From: Trissonchulus latispiculum
Taxonomy: Eukaryota > Nematoda > Enoplea > Enoplida > Ironidae
Length of the DNA stretch: 64,000 nt
Assembly (NCBI GenBank): GCA_030248195.1
Contig: JASAND010020615.1
Span: forward strand, 41,366-105,365
Direction of reading: 5' to 3'
The notes under the pieces were generated by a model. That model saw nothing but the letters and a program-made list of their open reading frames with translations, did not search any database and was not told where the DNA came from. Shown here in pieces: positions 1-13,021 of this stretch (within the stretch, counting starts at the first letter, position 1; each line of letters starts with the position of its first letter). The position numbers and the translations under genes are program-made.

Positions 1-231
1 TGTGGAATTTGGGTATTTGGTAGGTAGATGGGCCCTGGGGGGTGGTGCCCCCCACCAAAATTCTGCTCCATATACGATGTGGGGGTATTGTGATTTGAGC
101 CCTCCCCTTCGGGCAAAATACCCGAATTTTGACTATGAGCTGAGTTATAGACGGACCCGTTTTCTGAACAAACAACGTTTTTTCCCAAATTTTGTTGGAA
201 ATTTGGTCCTGTAGAAGGTGGAGGGGTCCCG

Positions 232-385
232 TTATCGACCTGCCGGGAGAGTGTCCCGGCAACACCGGACGGAACCAAAGTATTTTGCCCAAAAATTTTG
301 TTGAAAGTTTGAACTCGTGGGAGGGGGCGCGGTCCGTTTACGACCTGTCGGGAGAGTGTCCCGACAACGTCGAACGGAACCTGGG
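232..385. repeat. Two diverged copies of a GGGAGAGTGTCCCG-containing unit
   Basis: Two units about 110 bp apart share a cgacctgYcgggagagtgtcc-type core (about 237-280 and 340-384). Each carries the short inverted pair CGGGA/TCCCG. They lie inside the retrotransposon-like region and are probably a local tandem duplication. Confidence 0.5.
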
Positions 386-999
386 GAGACCGGAGAGAGT
401 ACGTACTTTGGGGGGGGAGGAGCCTCAGCCCCAGCTTGAGATAGTTGAGGGGGTAATAATTTAGAGGGAGGGGTGAATTTTGAAGTTTTTGGGAAAGGGG
501 GGTCCCTCTCCGGCTTGCCTGGACAACGGCCCAGGCACACCATTAGGGGCCGCCCCATTTCCCAATCCCATAGCTGAAAGAACACTTTGCATACTCTGAA
601 CAACGTCAAAACGAGGTGAAATAAAATTGTCGAAATCCTGACGAAAATTTGAATTTTCAGAATTTTGTCTCGCAGGGTTTTTAGGGGAGGGAGTAAGTAT
701 ATTACCCACCCCTGTGACAAAATTTTCGGTTGGGGGACAAGCAAATTGGGAAACAGTCTGAGACGGGCCAGAAAGTGGTCCCCCCAATACCTGTACCGTA
801 GTTTCTCTCCGGTCTATATAGTGTTCTCCCCCCAAATTTTGCCCTACGGGTTCCCCAACAGCTGGAGATCCCCAAGCACTCATTAGAGCCCCCGAAAGTT
901 TATTTCCCCCCTGGATTTTTCACCCAATGACCGTCTCGAGCAGACTGGCTGCGCCTATTCCTAGGTGGAGTCGGGGGTCGGAACGCACCCCGAAAAATT

Positions 1000-1230
1000 G
1001 GGGGTGGGGGGTTCAGAATTTTGGGGGTGGGGAGGTTCGAAATTTTGGGGGTGGGGAGGTTCGAAATTTTGGGGGTGGGGAGGTTCGAAATTTTTGGGGT
1101 GGGGGGGGGTTCGAAATTTTGGGGGTGGGGGGTTTCGAAATTTTGGGGGTGAGGGGTTTAGAATTTTGGGGGAGGGTTCAGAATTTTGGGGGTGGGGGGT
1201 TCAAAATTTTGGGGGGGTTCAGAAAATCGT
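1000..1230. repeat. G-rich minisatellite
   Basis: Seven or eight tandem units of roughly 30 bp have the form GTTCGAAATTTTGGGGGTGGGG. Each unit carries two or three G-runs of four or more, so the + strand could form G-quadruplexes. It interrupts the minus-strand Gag-like frame. Confidence 0.9.
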
Positions 1231-1550
1231 ACCATTGAATTTTGTGGCGCGGGGGGGGGAGAGATCAAAACTTGTGGGGGTGGGGGAGGAGGTGGATTTG
1301 AACTATATGGGGTGTCGGATTTTGTAAATTTTGGGGTGAGATATTCCCCCCGTGCTGTCGACCCCCCAAATTTGTAGGCGAGTTTTGAAAAAATGTCGAT
1401 TTAAAAAACTATCTGAGACCTCCGGCGCCTGTGAATTTGGAGGTAATTCCGAAAAAAGACGAGCTGTTTCCTCTCGAATTCTTTTCCAATAGCGAGTAAG
1501 CGGGCGAGACGAATCGGACATGCTACTCTCCTGAAAGAACGGTCGCCAGT

Positions 1551-1832
1551 TGTAAAGATTTGAGTTGTCTCAATAAAGATAGAATTTAAATAAAGGAAGA
1601 TTACTAGGTCCTAGAGTGTGTGCATGTCAATTCGTCCCTAACTCGCTTACCCTAAACAACTACGAAACGCGAGTTTACTTTTTCTTTTAAACAAAATTAC
1701 GAGAGATACAAAACTTCAAAACTTTGCATAATAATAGAAACTTTACCAAAATACAACAATAGCCACCAATAATAATCAATACCAATTCAAAGGGACAATG
1801 GAATCCAAAAGATAACTGAATTGGGGACCCCA
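1551..1832 (-). mobile_element. Candidate 5' LTR
   Basis: Read on the minus strand this 282-bp block begins TGGGGTCCCC and ends TTTACA, the TG...CA signature of an LTR. It is followed after two bases by TGGCGACC, a typical primer-binding-site start, and then by the ATG of the Gag-like frame at 1521. The second LTR is not in the window, so the call rests on termini and order alone. Confidence 0.4.
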
Positions 1833-1833
1833 G

Positions 1834-2158
1834 TGTAGAATATTTCCTTGATTTTACCCTAAAATATTCAAAAGTGGGTGCTAACTTTATGAAAAATCAA
1901 TCTAAATTCTACTGCTGTGTACGGTCCAACGCCGTACATAGCTAACTCATTTTCTCTTTCATTTTGAGCGCAAATTCATTCAGTCTAGATTCAAATCTCG
2001 TATCAACTGGTGGTTTGGGCGCCCACTTATTTCTCTGCTACCGTGGGTGTCCAATTCGAGTTTGGTTTGGGGGTCATCTCCCCGCTTTCACTCCCCCTTT
2101 GGGTGTAAGGTTTGTTCGTGTCTTGTGTGAAACTTTGTGAATTTAAATTTTATGCTTG
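1834..2158 (+). repeat. Left copy of the 325-bp direct repeat
   Basis: Nearly identical to 4721-5045; I see one substitution (AGCTAACTC versus AGCTAATTC). It starts TGTAGAATATT and ends ATGCTTG. Near-identity means the pair is young or homogenised. Confidence 0.9.
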
Positions 2159-4720
2159 GGGCTGTGGCATTGACGCCTCTGTTCTCAGAAATTTGTCTCC
2201 AAGAGAACGCAACCAGCGACTTCGCAAGCCACCAGGCAAAAACTGGATGGGCAAAATTTGTATGATTGTACGCCGCGAACTTTTCCCTACCCTTTACCAT
2301 GATCTGAACGTCCGCGAGTGTGACCGCCGCCTGCGGGAGGCAAAAATGTTGGCTCGTCAGTAAATATATGTGGCGGGGCGGGTATATTTTGTTTATGTTG
2401 GCCCGTATTGGTATAAAGGGTGGTGGTTTTGTGATCTCTAAATTTGTTTCCACTTGCATGCGTAAATTTTCACATTAACTTTTCGTGTAGCACTGCTTCT
2501 AGTTTCTTTAGTGCATTTCTTGATTAGATAATTTCTTCTATTCACCTTTGTGATAAATTTGAATTTTCTCTTGTCCTTCATGATAAAATTTTCTTCTGTT
2601 TTCATCAAAAATTGAATAAATTCGACTTTTAGTACAAATTGAATAAATTTGATTTTTATTACAAATTGAATAAATTTGATTGTTATTCCAAATTGAGTAA
2701 ACGAATACACCTTTTTCTATTGATAGTTATTCTCTGAATCTTGAAATTTTGATTATGACATTATACATGGGCGGGTATTTTGTATTTCTTGCATTTTATC
2801 ATATTAATTTTTAACCGTATAGGCAATAGTACTGGGGTATTCTTAACACCGTGCCGTACCTCGGCGGGTCCGTGGTTGCTCGCCGCCTGCGCTTCCCCCG
2901 TAGGGGAGGTAACGGTGGGCGGTCAACCCCGGACCGGCATTTTTGACTCTTGAGAATTATTTTCCGTTTTCAATGACTTGGCGTCTCCTGCGGTGCCTGC
3001 GTTTCCCCCGTAGGGGAGATAACGGTTCCGCCGGTTTCTGCCTACACTCTCTAAATTAATCGGGCCTCATATATATGTACTGCGGGCTTTTGCCCAATTA
3101 TTTTTGTTTGTTACTGTTAGGCATCATGCCTATATGCTTACCCATATATACACATGCTGTATTTTATTCCATTTTTGTTTGTCTGTTCTGTATTATACTT
3201 ATCGTCCCCTTCCCGCCCCCCCCCTGTCCCTCTTGACGGCGAGTGTTCCCCTGTTATACTGTTTGTTTGTTTGTTACTGTAATTTCCCCCTATGTGATAC
3301 GGGTTGGCCCCTATGTTTACATCTGGTGCTAGGACGGGCCTGGTTCGGTGTCTGGAAGGCTGGCGGCAATGGTTTTGGTCGAGCGGGCGCTTGATGCCGA
3401 GGGGCATCCGCCCAGTGGTCCGGAGGTTTTGGTCCGGTGATGTGGTATGGGATTTTTTCCCAAGGTACCTTGGAATCTGAAATCTCTCCCGCAGCCTGGA
3501 GTCATTTATGATTGTTTTGAACTGTTTGAAGTCAATTTTGTGGTGCTTGTTGTGAACCCGGTTGTACGTCCCCCTACCTCGTCCGTCCCCCCTCCCCCTT
3601 TCCCCCTTCTTTTACTAACTGTTGTTCACTGTCTATATTTTTATGTACTCTACAGATTTAGCCTTAACCTTGGTTGGGTGGGGTCTTTGGTCATTGTTTG
3701 GGGTCTCTTCTCCGGGGGTAAAATTTCTTAAATTAATTTCTAAATTTCATTTTCCTGTTTCTACTTTCCGAGATTTCATCTCCGGGTGGGGTGGTTCCCT
3801 CTAGCTCAGCTTGGCTGTTTTATATGTGCTGTACGTTATTCCATTTTTCTTAATCTTTTCGGGTCTTTGTTTCTCTTAACATGGTGTTTGTTTCGCTTTC
3901 CTTTCTAAAAATAGTCACGGGTTTACTTTAATTCAAAATTTCTATATACTTCTACTGCCATTATTCCTGCCTTATCTTTTGCCATGTCTATTTTTGAGCA
4001 GCTATGCCAATATTGCTTTATTTTGTGCTTTATAATTTTGTGGCATTTATTAAAGATTCTACTATATTTTTGTATGTCGGGGCAGGCAGGTGCTCAGGGG
4101 AGACCACCCTTTTGAGTTTGAAATACTCTCCTTTCTGATTTACTTCGCTCCTCTGGAGCATTTGAAATTGAGTCTCCCCTCGAGCCTCGCTGCCTTCCCC
4201 CTTTAAGATTCGACATTATATATTTGAATTTCTCTTCTATTTCTATATTTCTTACTTGAAATTTTCTTCCTTTAATTTTTCTGAGCGCTTTTGTTGGCAC
4301 TCGCTTTTGCTTATATTATTCCTATACTTTATAGTATATAGTATATATAAATTTATATCTTCGGATTATGTCCTGTTTTGTAATGTGCGCTCTAGTCGCG
4401 GCTGAATCGCTTGTCCCAATTTTCTTTGTATTTGTATTTATGTGTCGGCAAAGTCCGTTATATGTGAATGTACCCCCGGTATGTTCCGGCGTAGTTTTAC
4501 CCGTGTCTCGGCAAAACCCAAAAATGTATAAAACATGGGGTCGAGTAATTCCCGGTGTCCAAAGTGAACCGAGGAAACATTTTATCATTTTTTCCCATTT
4601 TTCTAAAACACATTTTATCTATACTAGTAGCTATGGTAAGTAGGCTAACGTAAATTTTAGTACTAACCTATGTGCCTGGAGGCCGCGGCGAGGGCGCGCG
4701 TTTCAAAAGAGGGGGTAATC

Positions 4721-5045
4721 TGTAGAATATTTCCTTGATTTTACCCTAAAATATTCAAAAGTGGGTGCTAACTTTATGAAAAATCAATCTAAATTCTACT
4801 GCTGTGTACGGTCCAACGCCGTACATAGCTAATTCATTTTCTCTTTCATTTTGAGCGCAAATTCATTCAGTCTAGATTCAAATCTCGTATCAACTGGTGG
4901 TTTGGGCGCCCACTTATTTCTCTGCTACCGTGGGTGTCCAATTCGAGTTTGGTTTGGGGGTCATCTCCCCGCTTTCACTCCCCCTTTGGGTGTAAGGTTT
5001 GTTCGTGTCTTGTGTGAAACTTTGTGAATTTAAATTTTATGCTTG
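4721..5045 (+). repeat. Right copy of the 325-bp direct repeat
   Basis: Partner of 1834-2158, preceded by a polypurine tract. The sequences beyond both ends differ from those around the left copy, so these are the true limits of the shared block on this side. Confidence 0.9.
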
Positions 5046-7797
5046 CCTTGAACTTTTATATTCAAGTTCCGGTCTGTAAAGTTATTTGAGTTTTGAATAT
5101 TATTGTTTTGGTTGAATTTTGGTATTTTGTTTAAGGAAAGTAAATCCGTGTTAAAATTTAGGGCTGTGTCGTCTTTTATTCTGTAGGTTAGCGGTTAAGT
5201 AGGGAGTACCAGACATATTACACACTCTCTACGAACCTCTAATCTTTATTGAGAATACAAATCATTTATTGAGAATATTCAATATTCGACACCAGAAGAG
5301 TAGGAAAAGGGCATCAAAAAATAAGAATATTTTGGAGGCAAAATAACCTCCCAACTCTAGAAATCTTTCCAGGCTGACGAAATTGAGCGCCTAGAGTTGA
5401 ATAGGAGAATTAGCTAAGGAACCGAGGTTCCCACACGAGAGTACAATTTTCATTTGTCGTTCGTAAAGATAGCACTCCATTTTAAATGAATTTAGATGAA
5501 ATCAAGAGAGATATCAAGAAATACTTCACACTAGCTGAAAGAACATAAAACGAGCTTTACAACGATATGCATATTTCTTCTGTAAGTGGTTTTTATCAAA
5601 AGTTACAAGCGGTTGAATATATGGCAAAATTACATTGACCATTCCCATCGCGAATGGCAAAGTAAAAACTAATTGTTCGAAAATGAATTCCACAGGGTTT
5701 GTCATGATGCTTTTGTTTTGGATTTGTTTATTATTTTATGAAATACACTATGAAACTTATTAAAAGCATATTGCATGCGTAAAACAGAAGCGACTAGTGC
5801 GGAATCTTTTAAATTTTTTCTCACAAATGCTTCAACCATGCTTGCTCAAATTTTGCACGTACGTTTATTGGAGAGGTACGCAGGGACAATTTTTTAGTTT
5901 TTATTTAAAACGTATATTCCGTGAAATACTGATTTTCAAAGATTTTGAACATGAATAAATTTCTCAAAATTGTATAAATCCAGAAACTAACAAAATTGCC
6001 CCTGCATTACGTTTATTTATACACTTGTGCAAAAGTTGAGCTAATTTCATTTGTACGCTAATGAATGACACTGTTTTGAAAATTTAAACTTATCCCTGTT
6101 GTGTAGATCGCAAGCCAATCACTGGATTCTTCATATTCTATAGATCGCGAGTATTTGACACCAGCTACCACTGCTGAAAGTTTGAAACGGATTGGTTGAA
6201 AAATGAACTCAGGAGAAACGTTCCCGGTAATCCAAGCGCCTTCTTAAGCTGGTAGTACCACAAGCGGGATTCTCTAAATCTAGGTATGGACGAAGCAATT
6301 TTGACAAACTTTAGGTGAACCTAGTTTGGTTGGCAAGCTGTCTTTGCACAAAATTTTGGTGTCAAAGAGCGCATAATTGGCTGATTACCATTATGGCATT
6401 GCGTAGGCGCAAATAATCAAACTTCATTTAAGGTGGTTGTACCACTAGCGGGATTTTCTACCTAAGTTTGGTATAAATGAAGCAAACATGATGAAACCAT
6501 TGGTGAAACACGTTTGGTTGGCAGGCTATTTTTGCACAAAATTTTGGTGTCTGAGAGTACCGCTAATGAATCGGCTTGCTACCATCACGACTTTGCGCAT
6601 GCGCAAATAATCAAAATTTTAGGTAAGCCCTATCTACTAAATTTCAATCTACCATAAGAAACAGCACAAAAAGAGCTATAAAATGATGTAGATATCTTTT
6701 CTGTACGTTGTTTCTATCAAAAGTTACAGATAGTTTTACATACGGTTGATTTACGTTGACCGTTTGCACCTGCAATCTAAAGTAATAGCGGTTTATCCAA
6801 AAAAACTAAATCTATTAAGTGTTAAAGGTTGTTAGTGTGTTACTTATGTGTATTATTTAACAAAAACACTATTCAGCTGCTTGAAAGCAATGTAAATTCC
6901 CAAAACTAAAGCAAACAATGTAAAGTTACAAAATCTTTGGTTTTGATTTTCTCGTAACTGCTTCAACCAAACTTGACCTAGATTGTAGATATGTTCCATG
7001 TCTGCATACGCTCTGGCCGTTTTCTTTGCTTCTGGAAAATCAGAATAGTAGGCAAGATATAAAATTTGCAAATATTTGAAATAAGCTAAAAACGGAAAAC
7101 TCATTTTTATGAAAAACTAAAGGCGAAGGCTAAGGCGAACATAAAGCCCCTCTGCCCACCCCTCAAAATGGAGTCAAAACACGAGAAAAAATGCAAAATT
7201 TTCGCCAAAATTGTAGCTTTCGAAAAAAATTTGAAACAATTGGTTAGAAATAGTTAAAAACGCTAAAAAAGGTTTTAAAACGCAATATTAAGTAGTTTCT
7301 CATTGGATTTATGTAGAAAATAGTAGATTTTATGTCGGAAAGCTTTCATTTTCAGCTGAAAAGAATTTGGGTACAGCTTTTGTAAAAATTACCGATTTTT
7401 GAGACCCCCCAAGCGGGTTTTGGACCTCCATCACTTTGGCCCCCCCCAAATGCGTGACCAAACGATTGAATAGTACTAATCGCTTAATCACGTTTGATCA
7501 CGTTTGTTCCACGATAAAGTTTCGTTTGTTCCGATTTGAGTAAAAAGAAATTTTCAAAAAACTGTACCTATGCGTTAACTTCATGCCAGCCCCCCCACAA
7601 ATTAATATTTTGAAAAACTATTGGTGTCATTAGAAAGCTGACGTTTGATCACCTACAAATTTCGTTTGGTCACAAGTATTTCTAACGCAAGCGGGAGAAG
7701 TAAATCTTTGAATTCAATTTTTTTCAATCAGAAAATGGCTTAGCGAAGACAATTGGTCGGGGGTTTCGAAATCGAATAAAGGCGGGAGATCATAGGT
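5046..7797. other. No gene recognised; diverged repeats
   Basis: AT-rich sequence without a supportable coding region. Two tandem units of about 184 bp start at 6251 and 6435 and share a CCACNAGCGGGATT core and the phrase GCACAAAATTTTGGTGTC. A second, more diverged direct pair lies at about 5520-5660 and 6655-6790 (shared phrase ATCAAAAGTTACA). The 83-codon minus-strand frame at 6853-7104 lies in this repeat context and shows no domain. Confidence 0.6.
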
Positions 7798-9790
7798 GTG
7801 ATTGGGGGGGGGGGGTAACCCCCCTCCCCAGCCATTTTTCCAAACCCCCCCAGAAATTTTTGGGGTCCCCGGCCCCCCCAACTGGCCCCAGCCGAAGGCG
7901 CGAAAATTGGCCAAAAATTTGGCATTTTTAGTGCAAATTTTACAAAATTTTTTCAAAAAAAGTCCAAATTTTGGGCTTAACGTGTTTATTATCGCGAGAA
8001 ATACACGTTTATAACGGTTTTTATGGACTTCTAGACTCAATATTGACCTTATTCTGGACTCGGAAACATGTTGGCAATCAAGTTTTCGAGTTTAAAAACA
8101 CTGTCTCATGTTAAAATTACTTAATGATTTTATGTTTTTCGGCAATTGGCTGAAAATGCGATTTTTGGCATAAAATTAGAAAATTTTTTTGGGGGAGGTT
8201 TGGGGGGGTCGTGGGGGGGGGTTGGGGGGAGTCTAAAAAGGGGCCCCCCAAAATTCCGGGGGAGGGGGCCCCCCCAACCATAGGTGTAATGGGGGGGGGT
8301 AACCCCCCCAGCCATTTTTTCAAACCCCCCCAGAAATTTTTGGGGGCCCCGGCCCCAGTGGCGGATCCAGGATTTAGAAAAGGGGGGGGGCCGCGGAAAA
8401 ATTTTTGGGGGGGGGTAACCAAATTTTTCCGGGGGGGGGGGGGTTTTCGGGGGGGGGAGAATTTTTTTACACAAGAAGCAAACGGGGGGTCTGGGGGGCA
8501 GAGCCCTCCAGAAGTTGAAGAATTTTTTGAAATTGGAAAAAAATCCGTCATGCAAACTTTTGAAAAGATTAAATAAATAAAATGGAGATATACATGTAAT
8601 AGTAACTTACGAAGTGAAAAACTTGCAGTAAAATAGTATAAGTATATACAAGGAATGGTGGCAATAAAGAGGACAAGTTACAAGGACAACAAAAATAATG
8701 CGCGAAACGGGGGGTCTGGGGGGCAGAGTCCCCCAGAAGTTGAAGAATTTTTTGAAATCGTGGAAAATTCAGCAATTCAAATGTTTAAAAAGATTATTAA
8801 AAAGAGTTATTGAGTTGTATATATAATCGATCAGTGGAAAACCAAAACGGGAATTGGATGCTTTTCAGAATTTTTCACTTCCACGATTTATTCTAGAGCA
8901 CTTTCAGAAGCTGCCAATTATCAATCTTGCATTGCCCATTTATATATATATATATATATATATACGTTACGAAAGCAAAATAAAATTTGTAAATATATGT
9001 ATATATAAGCCGGTATATAGTCATAAAATAAACTGAAGGCGTTGAGTAAAATTAATTATATATATACTTACAAAACAGGAAAGGAAACGAAATAGAAGAC
9101 ACTTTAAGAGACAAGTTCTGTCACAGAACTAAGTACGTAATAAAGCAGCACAGAAGCATAAGTGCGCCGCAGCCGAAATTTTTTAATAATTTGTGAAATT
9201 TATTAAAATTATGCTTAATTTTCACTCGAAATATGCATTATAAACAGCTGAAAAAATTTTCTAGGGGGGGGCCCGGCATGTCAAAGGAGGGGGCCCAAAT
9301 CGCAAAGGGGGGGGCCCCGGGCCCCCGGGCCCCCCCCCCCTGGATCCGCCACTGCCCGGCCCCCCCCCCAACGGGGGGGGGGGGGGGGTAGTCGCGCCGA
9401 CGGCGCGAAAATTGGCCAAAAATTGGGCATTTTTAGGACAAATTTTGCAAAGTTTTTCAAAAAAGTCAAAATTTTTGGCTTAACGTGTTTATTATCGCGA
9501 GAAATACACGTTTATAACGGTTTTATGGACTTGTAGACTCAATATTGACCTTATTCTAGACTCAGAAACATGTTGACAATCAAGTTTTCGAGTTTAAAAA
9601 CACTGTCTAATGTTAAAATTACTTAATGATTTCATGTTTTTCGGCATTAGCAATGGCTGAAAATGCGATTTTTGGCATAAAAATAGAAAAAATTTTTTGG
9701 GGGAGGTTTGGGGGGGTCGTGGAGGGGTTTGGGGGGGTCTAATAAGGGGGGCCCCCAGAATTCCGGGGGAGGGGGCCCCCCAACCCAAAT
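7798..9790. repeat. Tandem duplication of a ~490-bp unit, second copy split by an insertion
   Basis: Unit A (7798-8280) and unit B (8281-8355 continuing at 9355-9790) share the same order: TAGGTGT start, G-run, CAGCCATTTTT, CCCCCCCAGAAATTTTTGGGG, a GC-rich hairpin near GGCGCGAAAA, then an AT-rich block beginning CGTGTTTATTATCGCGAG. Unit B is interrupted by the hAT-like element at 8356-9354. The reverse of the TAGGTGTAA start recurs twice at 9786-9836, so the unit itself is probably a TIR-type element. Confidence 0.75.
8356..9354. mobile_element. hAT-like non-autonomous DNA transposon
   Basis: Terminal inverted repeats CAGTGGCGGATCCAGG / CCTGGATCCGCCACTG bound a 999-bp element. The 8-bp target duplication CCCGGCCC is present at 8348-8355 and 9355-9362. 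TIRs starting CAG and an 8-bp duplication are the hallmarks of the hAT superfamily. Inside are two copies of a GGGGGGTCTGGGGGGC hairpin followed by AGAAGTTGAAGAATTTTT (about 8484 and 8706) and short (TA)n tracts, but no transposase frame. Confidence 0.85.
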
Positions 9791-9839
9791 CCCCGTTACA
9801 CCTATGCCCCCAACCCAAATCCCCGTTACACCTATGGGG

Positions 9840-10831
<992 letters not shown>

Positions 10832-11167
10832 ATCATCTACTCTGTTTGCCCTAAGATGTCTTGACGGGTTAAGGCACCCTGGGGGATTCCTAGACAGTCA
10901 AAAATCAAATCTCGAGCTTATTAGTGGCTATATATATGTCGCGTGCAAATGGTGTTCCCGTGCAAATGGTCATTTGCACGGAAAAACTAAAATCATAATA
11001 TCATCTACTCTGTTTGCCCTAAGATGTCTCGACGGGTTAAGGGTAAGGCACCCTGGGGGATTCCTAGACAGTGAAAAATCAAATCTCGAGCTTATTAGTG
11101 GCTATATATATGTCGCGTGCAAATGGTGTTCCCGTGCAAATGGTCATTTGCACGGAAAAACCGTGCA
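10832..11167. repeat. Two direct copies of a 168-bp unit
   Basis: Units start at 10832 and 11000 with ATCATCTACTCTGTTTGCCC and end in the first GTGCAAAT palindromes. An inverted, diverged copy of the middle part lies at about 17342-17413, next to the truncated AKT exon copy. Confidence 0.85.
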
Positions 11168-11920
11168 AATGGTGATTTGCATGGCCGCATCGTGCAAATG
11201 ATAATTTGCACGGCAAGTTCCCGTGCAAATTACCATTTGCACGGGAATTGCCGTGCAAATCACCATTTGAACGATAACCGGCTTGCAAATGCGTTCAGCA
11301 GCAGCTGCAGGTCTCAAGCTTCATTTTTACTTAATTTCCTGTAATGTAAACATAATTTGCATCAATTGTTCTCATTTACCTTGCAAGTAAAGGCTTCCAT
11401 CACATCTTCGTGGCAAACAAACCAGCTGTATACCAGATCCCTGTGATTAATGGGTATCGGCTCCTCTGCGTCGCTTTCAGTTTGTGAAGCAACGTCACTT
11501 TCAGTGGATGATTGACTTTCAGCTACATCCAAAACTACTATCGAGGAGAATGCATCTTTAGGTTCCATGCAAGTTCAACAAGTAGGCGAATTGCCACTGA
11601 AGTACTAGTTTAGCTAGTGACTAATGTTATAGCATGGTATTTAGTCTTAGCAAGCGATCAAGTAGCAGTTGCTAGCAAAAATAAAGTTTAAAAATCTGAA
11701 AAACATGAATTGGCACCGTAAGTATTACCTTAACCAGCAGTTGAACGCATTTGCACGGCAGTTCCCGTGCAAATAATGATAATTTGCACGGGAACTTGCA
11801 GTGCAAATCATTTGCACGATGCGGCCATGCAAATAACTATTTGCACGATTTTTCCGTGCAAATTACTATTTGCACGGGAACACCATTTGCACGCGACATA
11901 TACAGCATGTATATATAGCC
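11100..11920. mobile_element. TIR element built from GTGCAAAT palindromes
   Basis: The left end GGCTATATATATGTCGCGTG matches, inverted, the right end near 11889-11920 (CGCGACATATA...TATATATAGCC). Next to both ends lie arrays of short palindromes of the type CGTGCAAATNNNNATTTGCACG (11115-11280 and 11750-11890). The core (11290-11740) is AT-rich with no recognised gene. A foldback or MITE-like DNA element is likely. No target duplication could be confirmed, partly because the left end is itself duplicated at 10932. Confidence 0.6.
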
Positions 11921-13019
11921 ATGGGGTGAAAAAAACCCACCCCCTTTTTGGGGGAAAAAAACCCACCCGCCTCCTGGGTCACGGGTTGGAGCTAGGAGCT
12001 CCAAAACATACCAGCAGAAAGCGCGACTCTTTCTAACCTATGTGTGCAAAGATCAGGTCATTTGGTTCACTCTTGCTCATTTTATGACATTTTGAAAATG
12101 ATACCTACTTTTTGGTCCAACCTTCCAAAAATTTGGCAAAAGTTTGAACCGATGTAACTTTTGACTGGGTGGGGCTAGAAAAGTTTTGCAAATATCTGCA
12201 ATGATGGCAAGTCTTCCTCTTTGCACACAGCAAAAATTAGACCGATCCAATGCACCGTTAGACTGGCACATTGCCAAACGTGGCGGGGAAAAAAACCCAC
12301 TTTGGGGGGAAAAAACCCACCCAAATTTTTTTGAAAAATTTTTTACCAGCTCAACTGGGAAACAATTCGGGACTGTAGTACGATATTATCGAGGACGCTG
12401 CGTCACCCTGTGCTGTCAGATTTGGACAATTTTGAATACTTGGGTAGCTAGAGGCATAAAACCCTAAAAGTGCAATTTCGCTGCTGGATGACCCAGCAGA
12501 GGTCTAATTGTGACTTTTAATAGCCAATTGTACGTAAAAAACCATTCTCTACACGTTAGAATAATAAGTTTTATCAAATTACATCGTTTTTAGCATTTTT
12601 CAAAAATTGCCCTATGTTTATGTGTTAAACTTTATGAAACCTGTCCATTTGATGCTGCATTTTCAATGGCACATGAGATCTCAAAAAAAGCTACCTAGGT
12701 CGGGTTTTTTGACTCATACTAACTAAAAAAGAGTTGAATTTTACACAGGAAGTGTCAGAATCGCGCTACGACAATTTTTAGTACCTGTGAGGGGTGGGTT
12801 ATTTTCCCCCCATTTGGGTTTTTCCCCCCATTGGGTTTTTTCCCCCGCTACTTTTTGCATTATACCGGCCTAACGGTACAACCTAGAGAAGTGCAAATGG
12901 GCTTAAAAGAAAGTTCTAAGTACGCCAAGTACGATGGTATATAGAGTTCTCAGCTAGCCCTTATAACAAAAAAGTTCCAGCCAAAATCCGAAAAAGTGGG
13001 TTCCCCCCCCATGGCTATA
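11911..13019. mobile_element. TIR element with GGGGGAAAAAACCCAC motifs
   Basis: TATATATAGCCATGGGGTG near 11911 is inverted at about 13003-13019 (CCCCATGGCTATATATG). The phrase GGGGAAAAAACCCAC or its complement recurs near both ends and at about 12285-12320 and 12790-12845. No coding region is seen. It abuts the GTGCAAAT element and shares the TATATATAGCC end, so the two may be related or nested. Confidence 0.5.
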
Positions 13020-13021
13020 TA

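Larger units (their letters stand above)
1..1541 (-). mobile_element. Gag-like leader region of an LTR retrotransposon, cut by the window edge
   Basis: On the minus strand an open frame starts at 1521 (Met-Ser-Asp-Ser-Ser, with a charged helix-like stretch R-Y-W-K-R-I-R-E-E) and another open stretch runs 883-461 (Gln/Pro/Gly-rich). They are separated by a G-rich minisatellite that breaks the frame. The ATG at 1521 lies just downstream of a candidate LTR end and a TGGCGACC primer-binding-like site (about 1541-1549). This layout fits the start of a Gag-encoding retrotransposon, but I recognise no Gag domain, zinc knuckle, protease or reverse transcriptase, and the rest lies left of the window. 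It could instead be a non-coding repeat with chance frames. Confidence 0.35.
1834..5045 (+). mobile_element. Non-coding element bounded by 325-bp direct repeats (LARD-like)
   Basis: Two 325-bp direct repeats (1834-2158 and 4721-5045) flank 2.56 kb. A polypurine tract AAAAGAGGGGG at about 4706-4716 lies immediately before the right copy, as expected upstream of a 3' LTR on the + strand. The interior encodes no recognisable gag or pol. It has a short open frame at its left end (to 2363) and two copies of a GC-rich stretch CCCCCGTAGGGGAG (about 2896 and 3007). The interior is otherwise T-rich. No clear target-site duplication is visible, and the left repeat abuts the minus-strand LTR candidate, which may have truncated it. 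A large retrotransposon derivative is the best guess. Confidence 0.5.

Noticed and set aside
6853..7104. 83-codon minus-strand frame with two hydrophobic segments
   Set aside because: Lies in a diverged repeat block and has no recognisable family; chance frame more likely.
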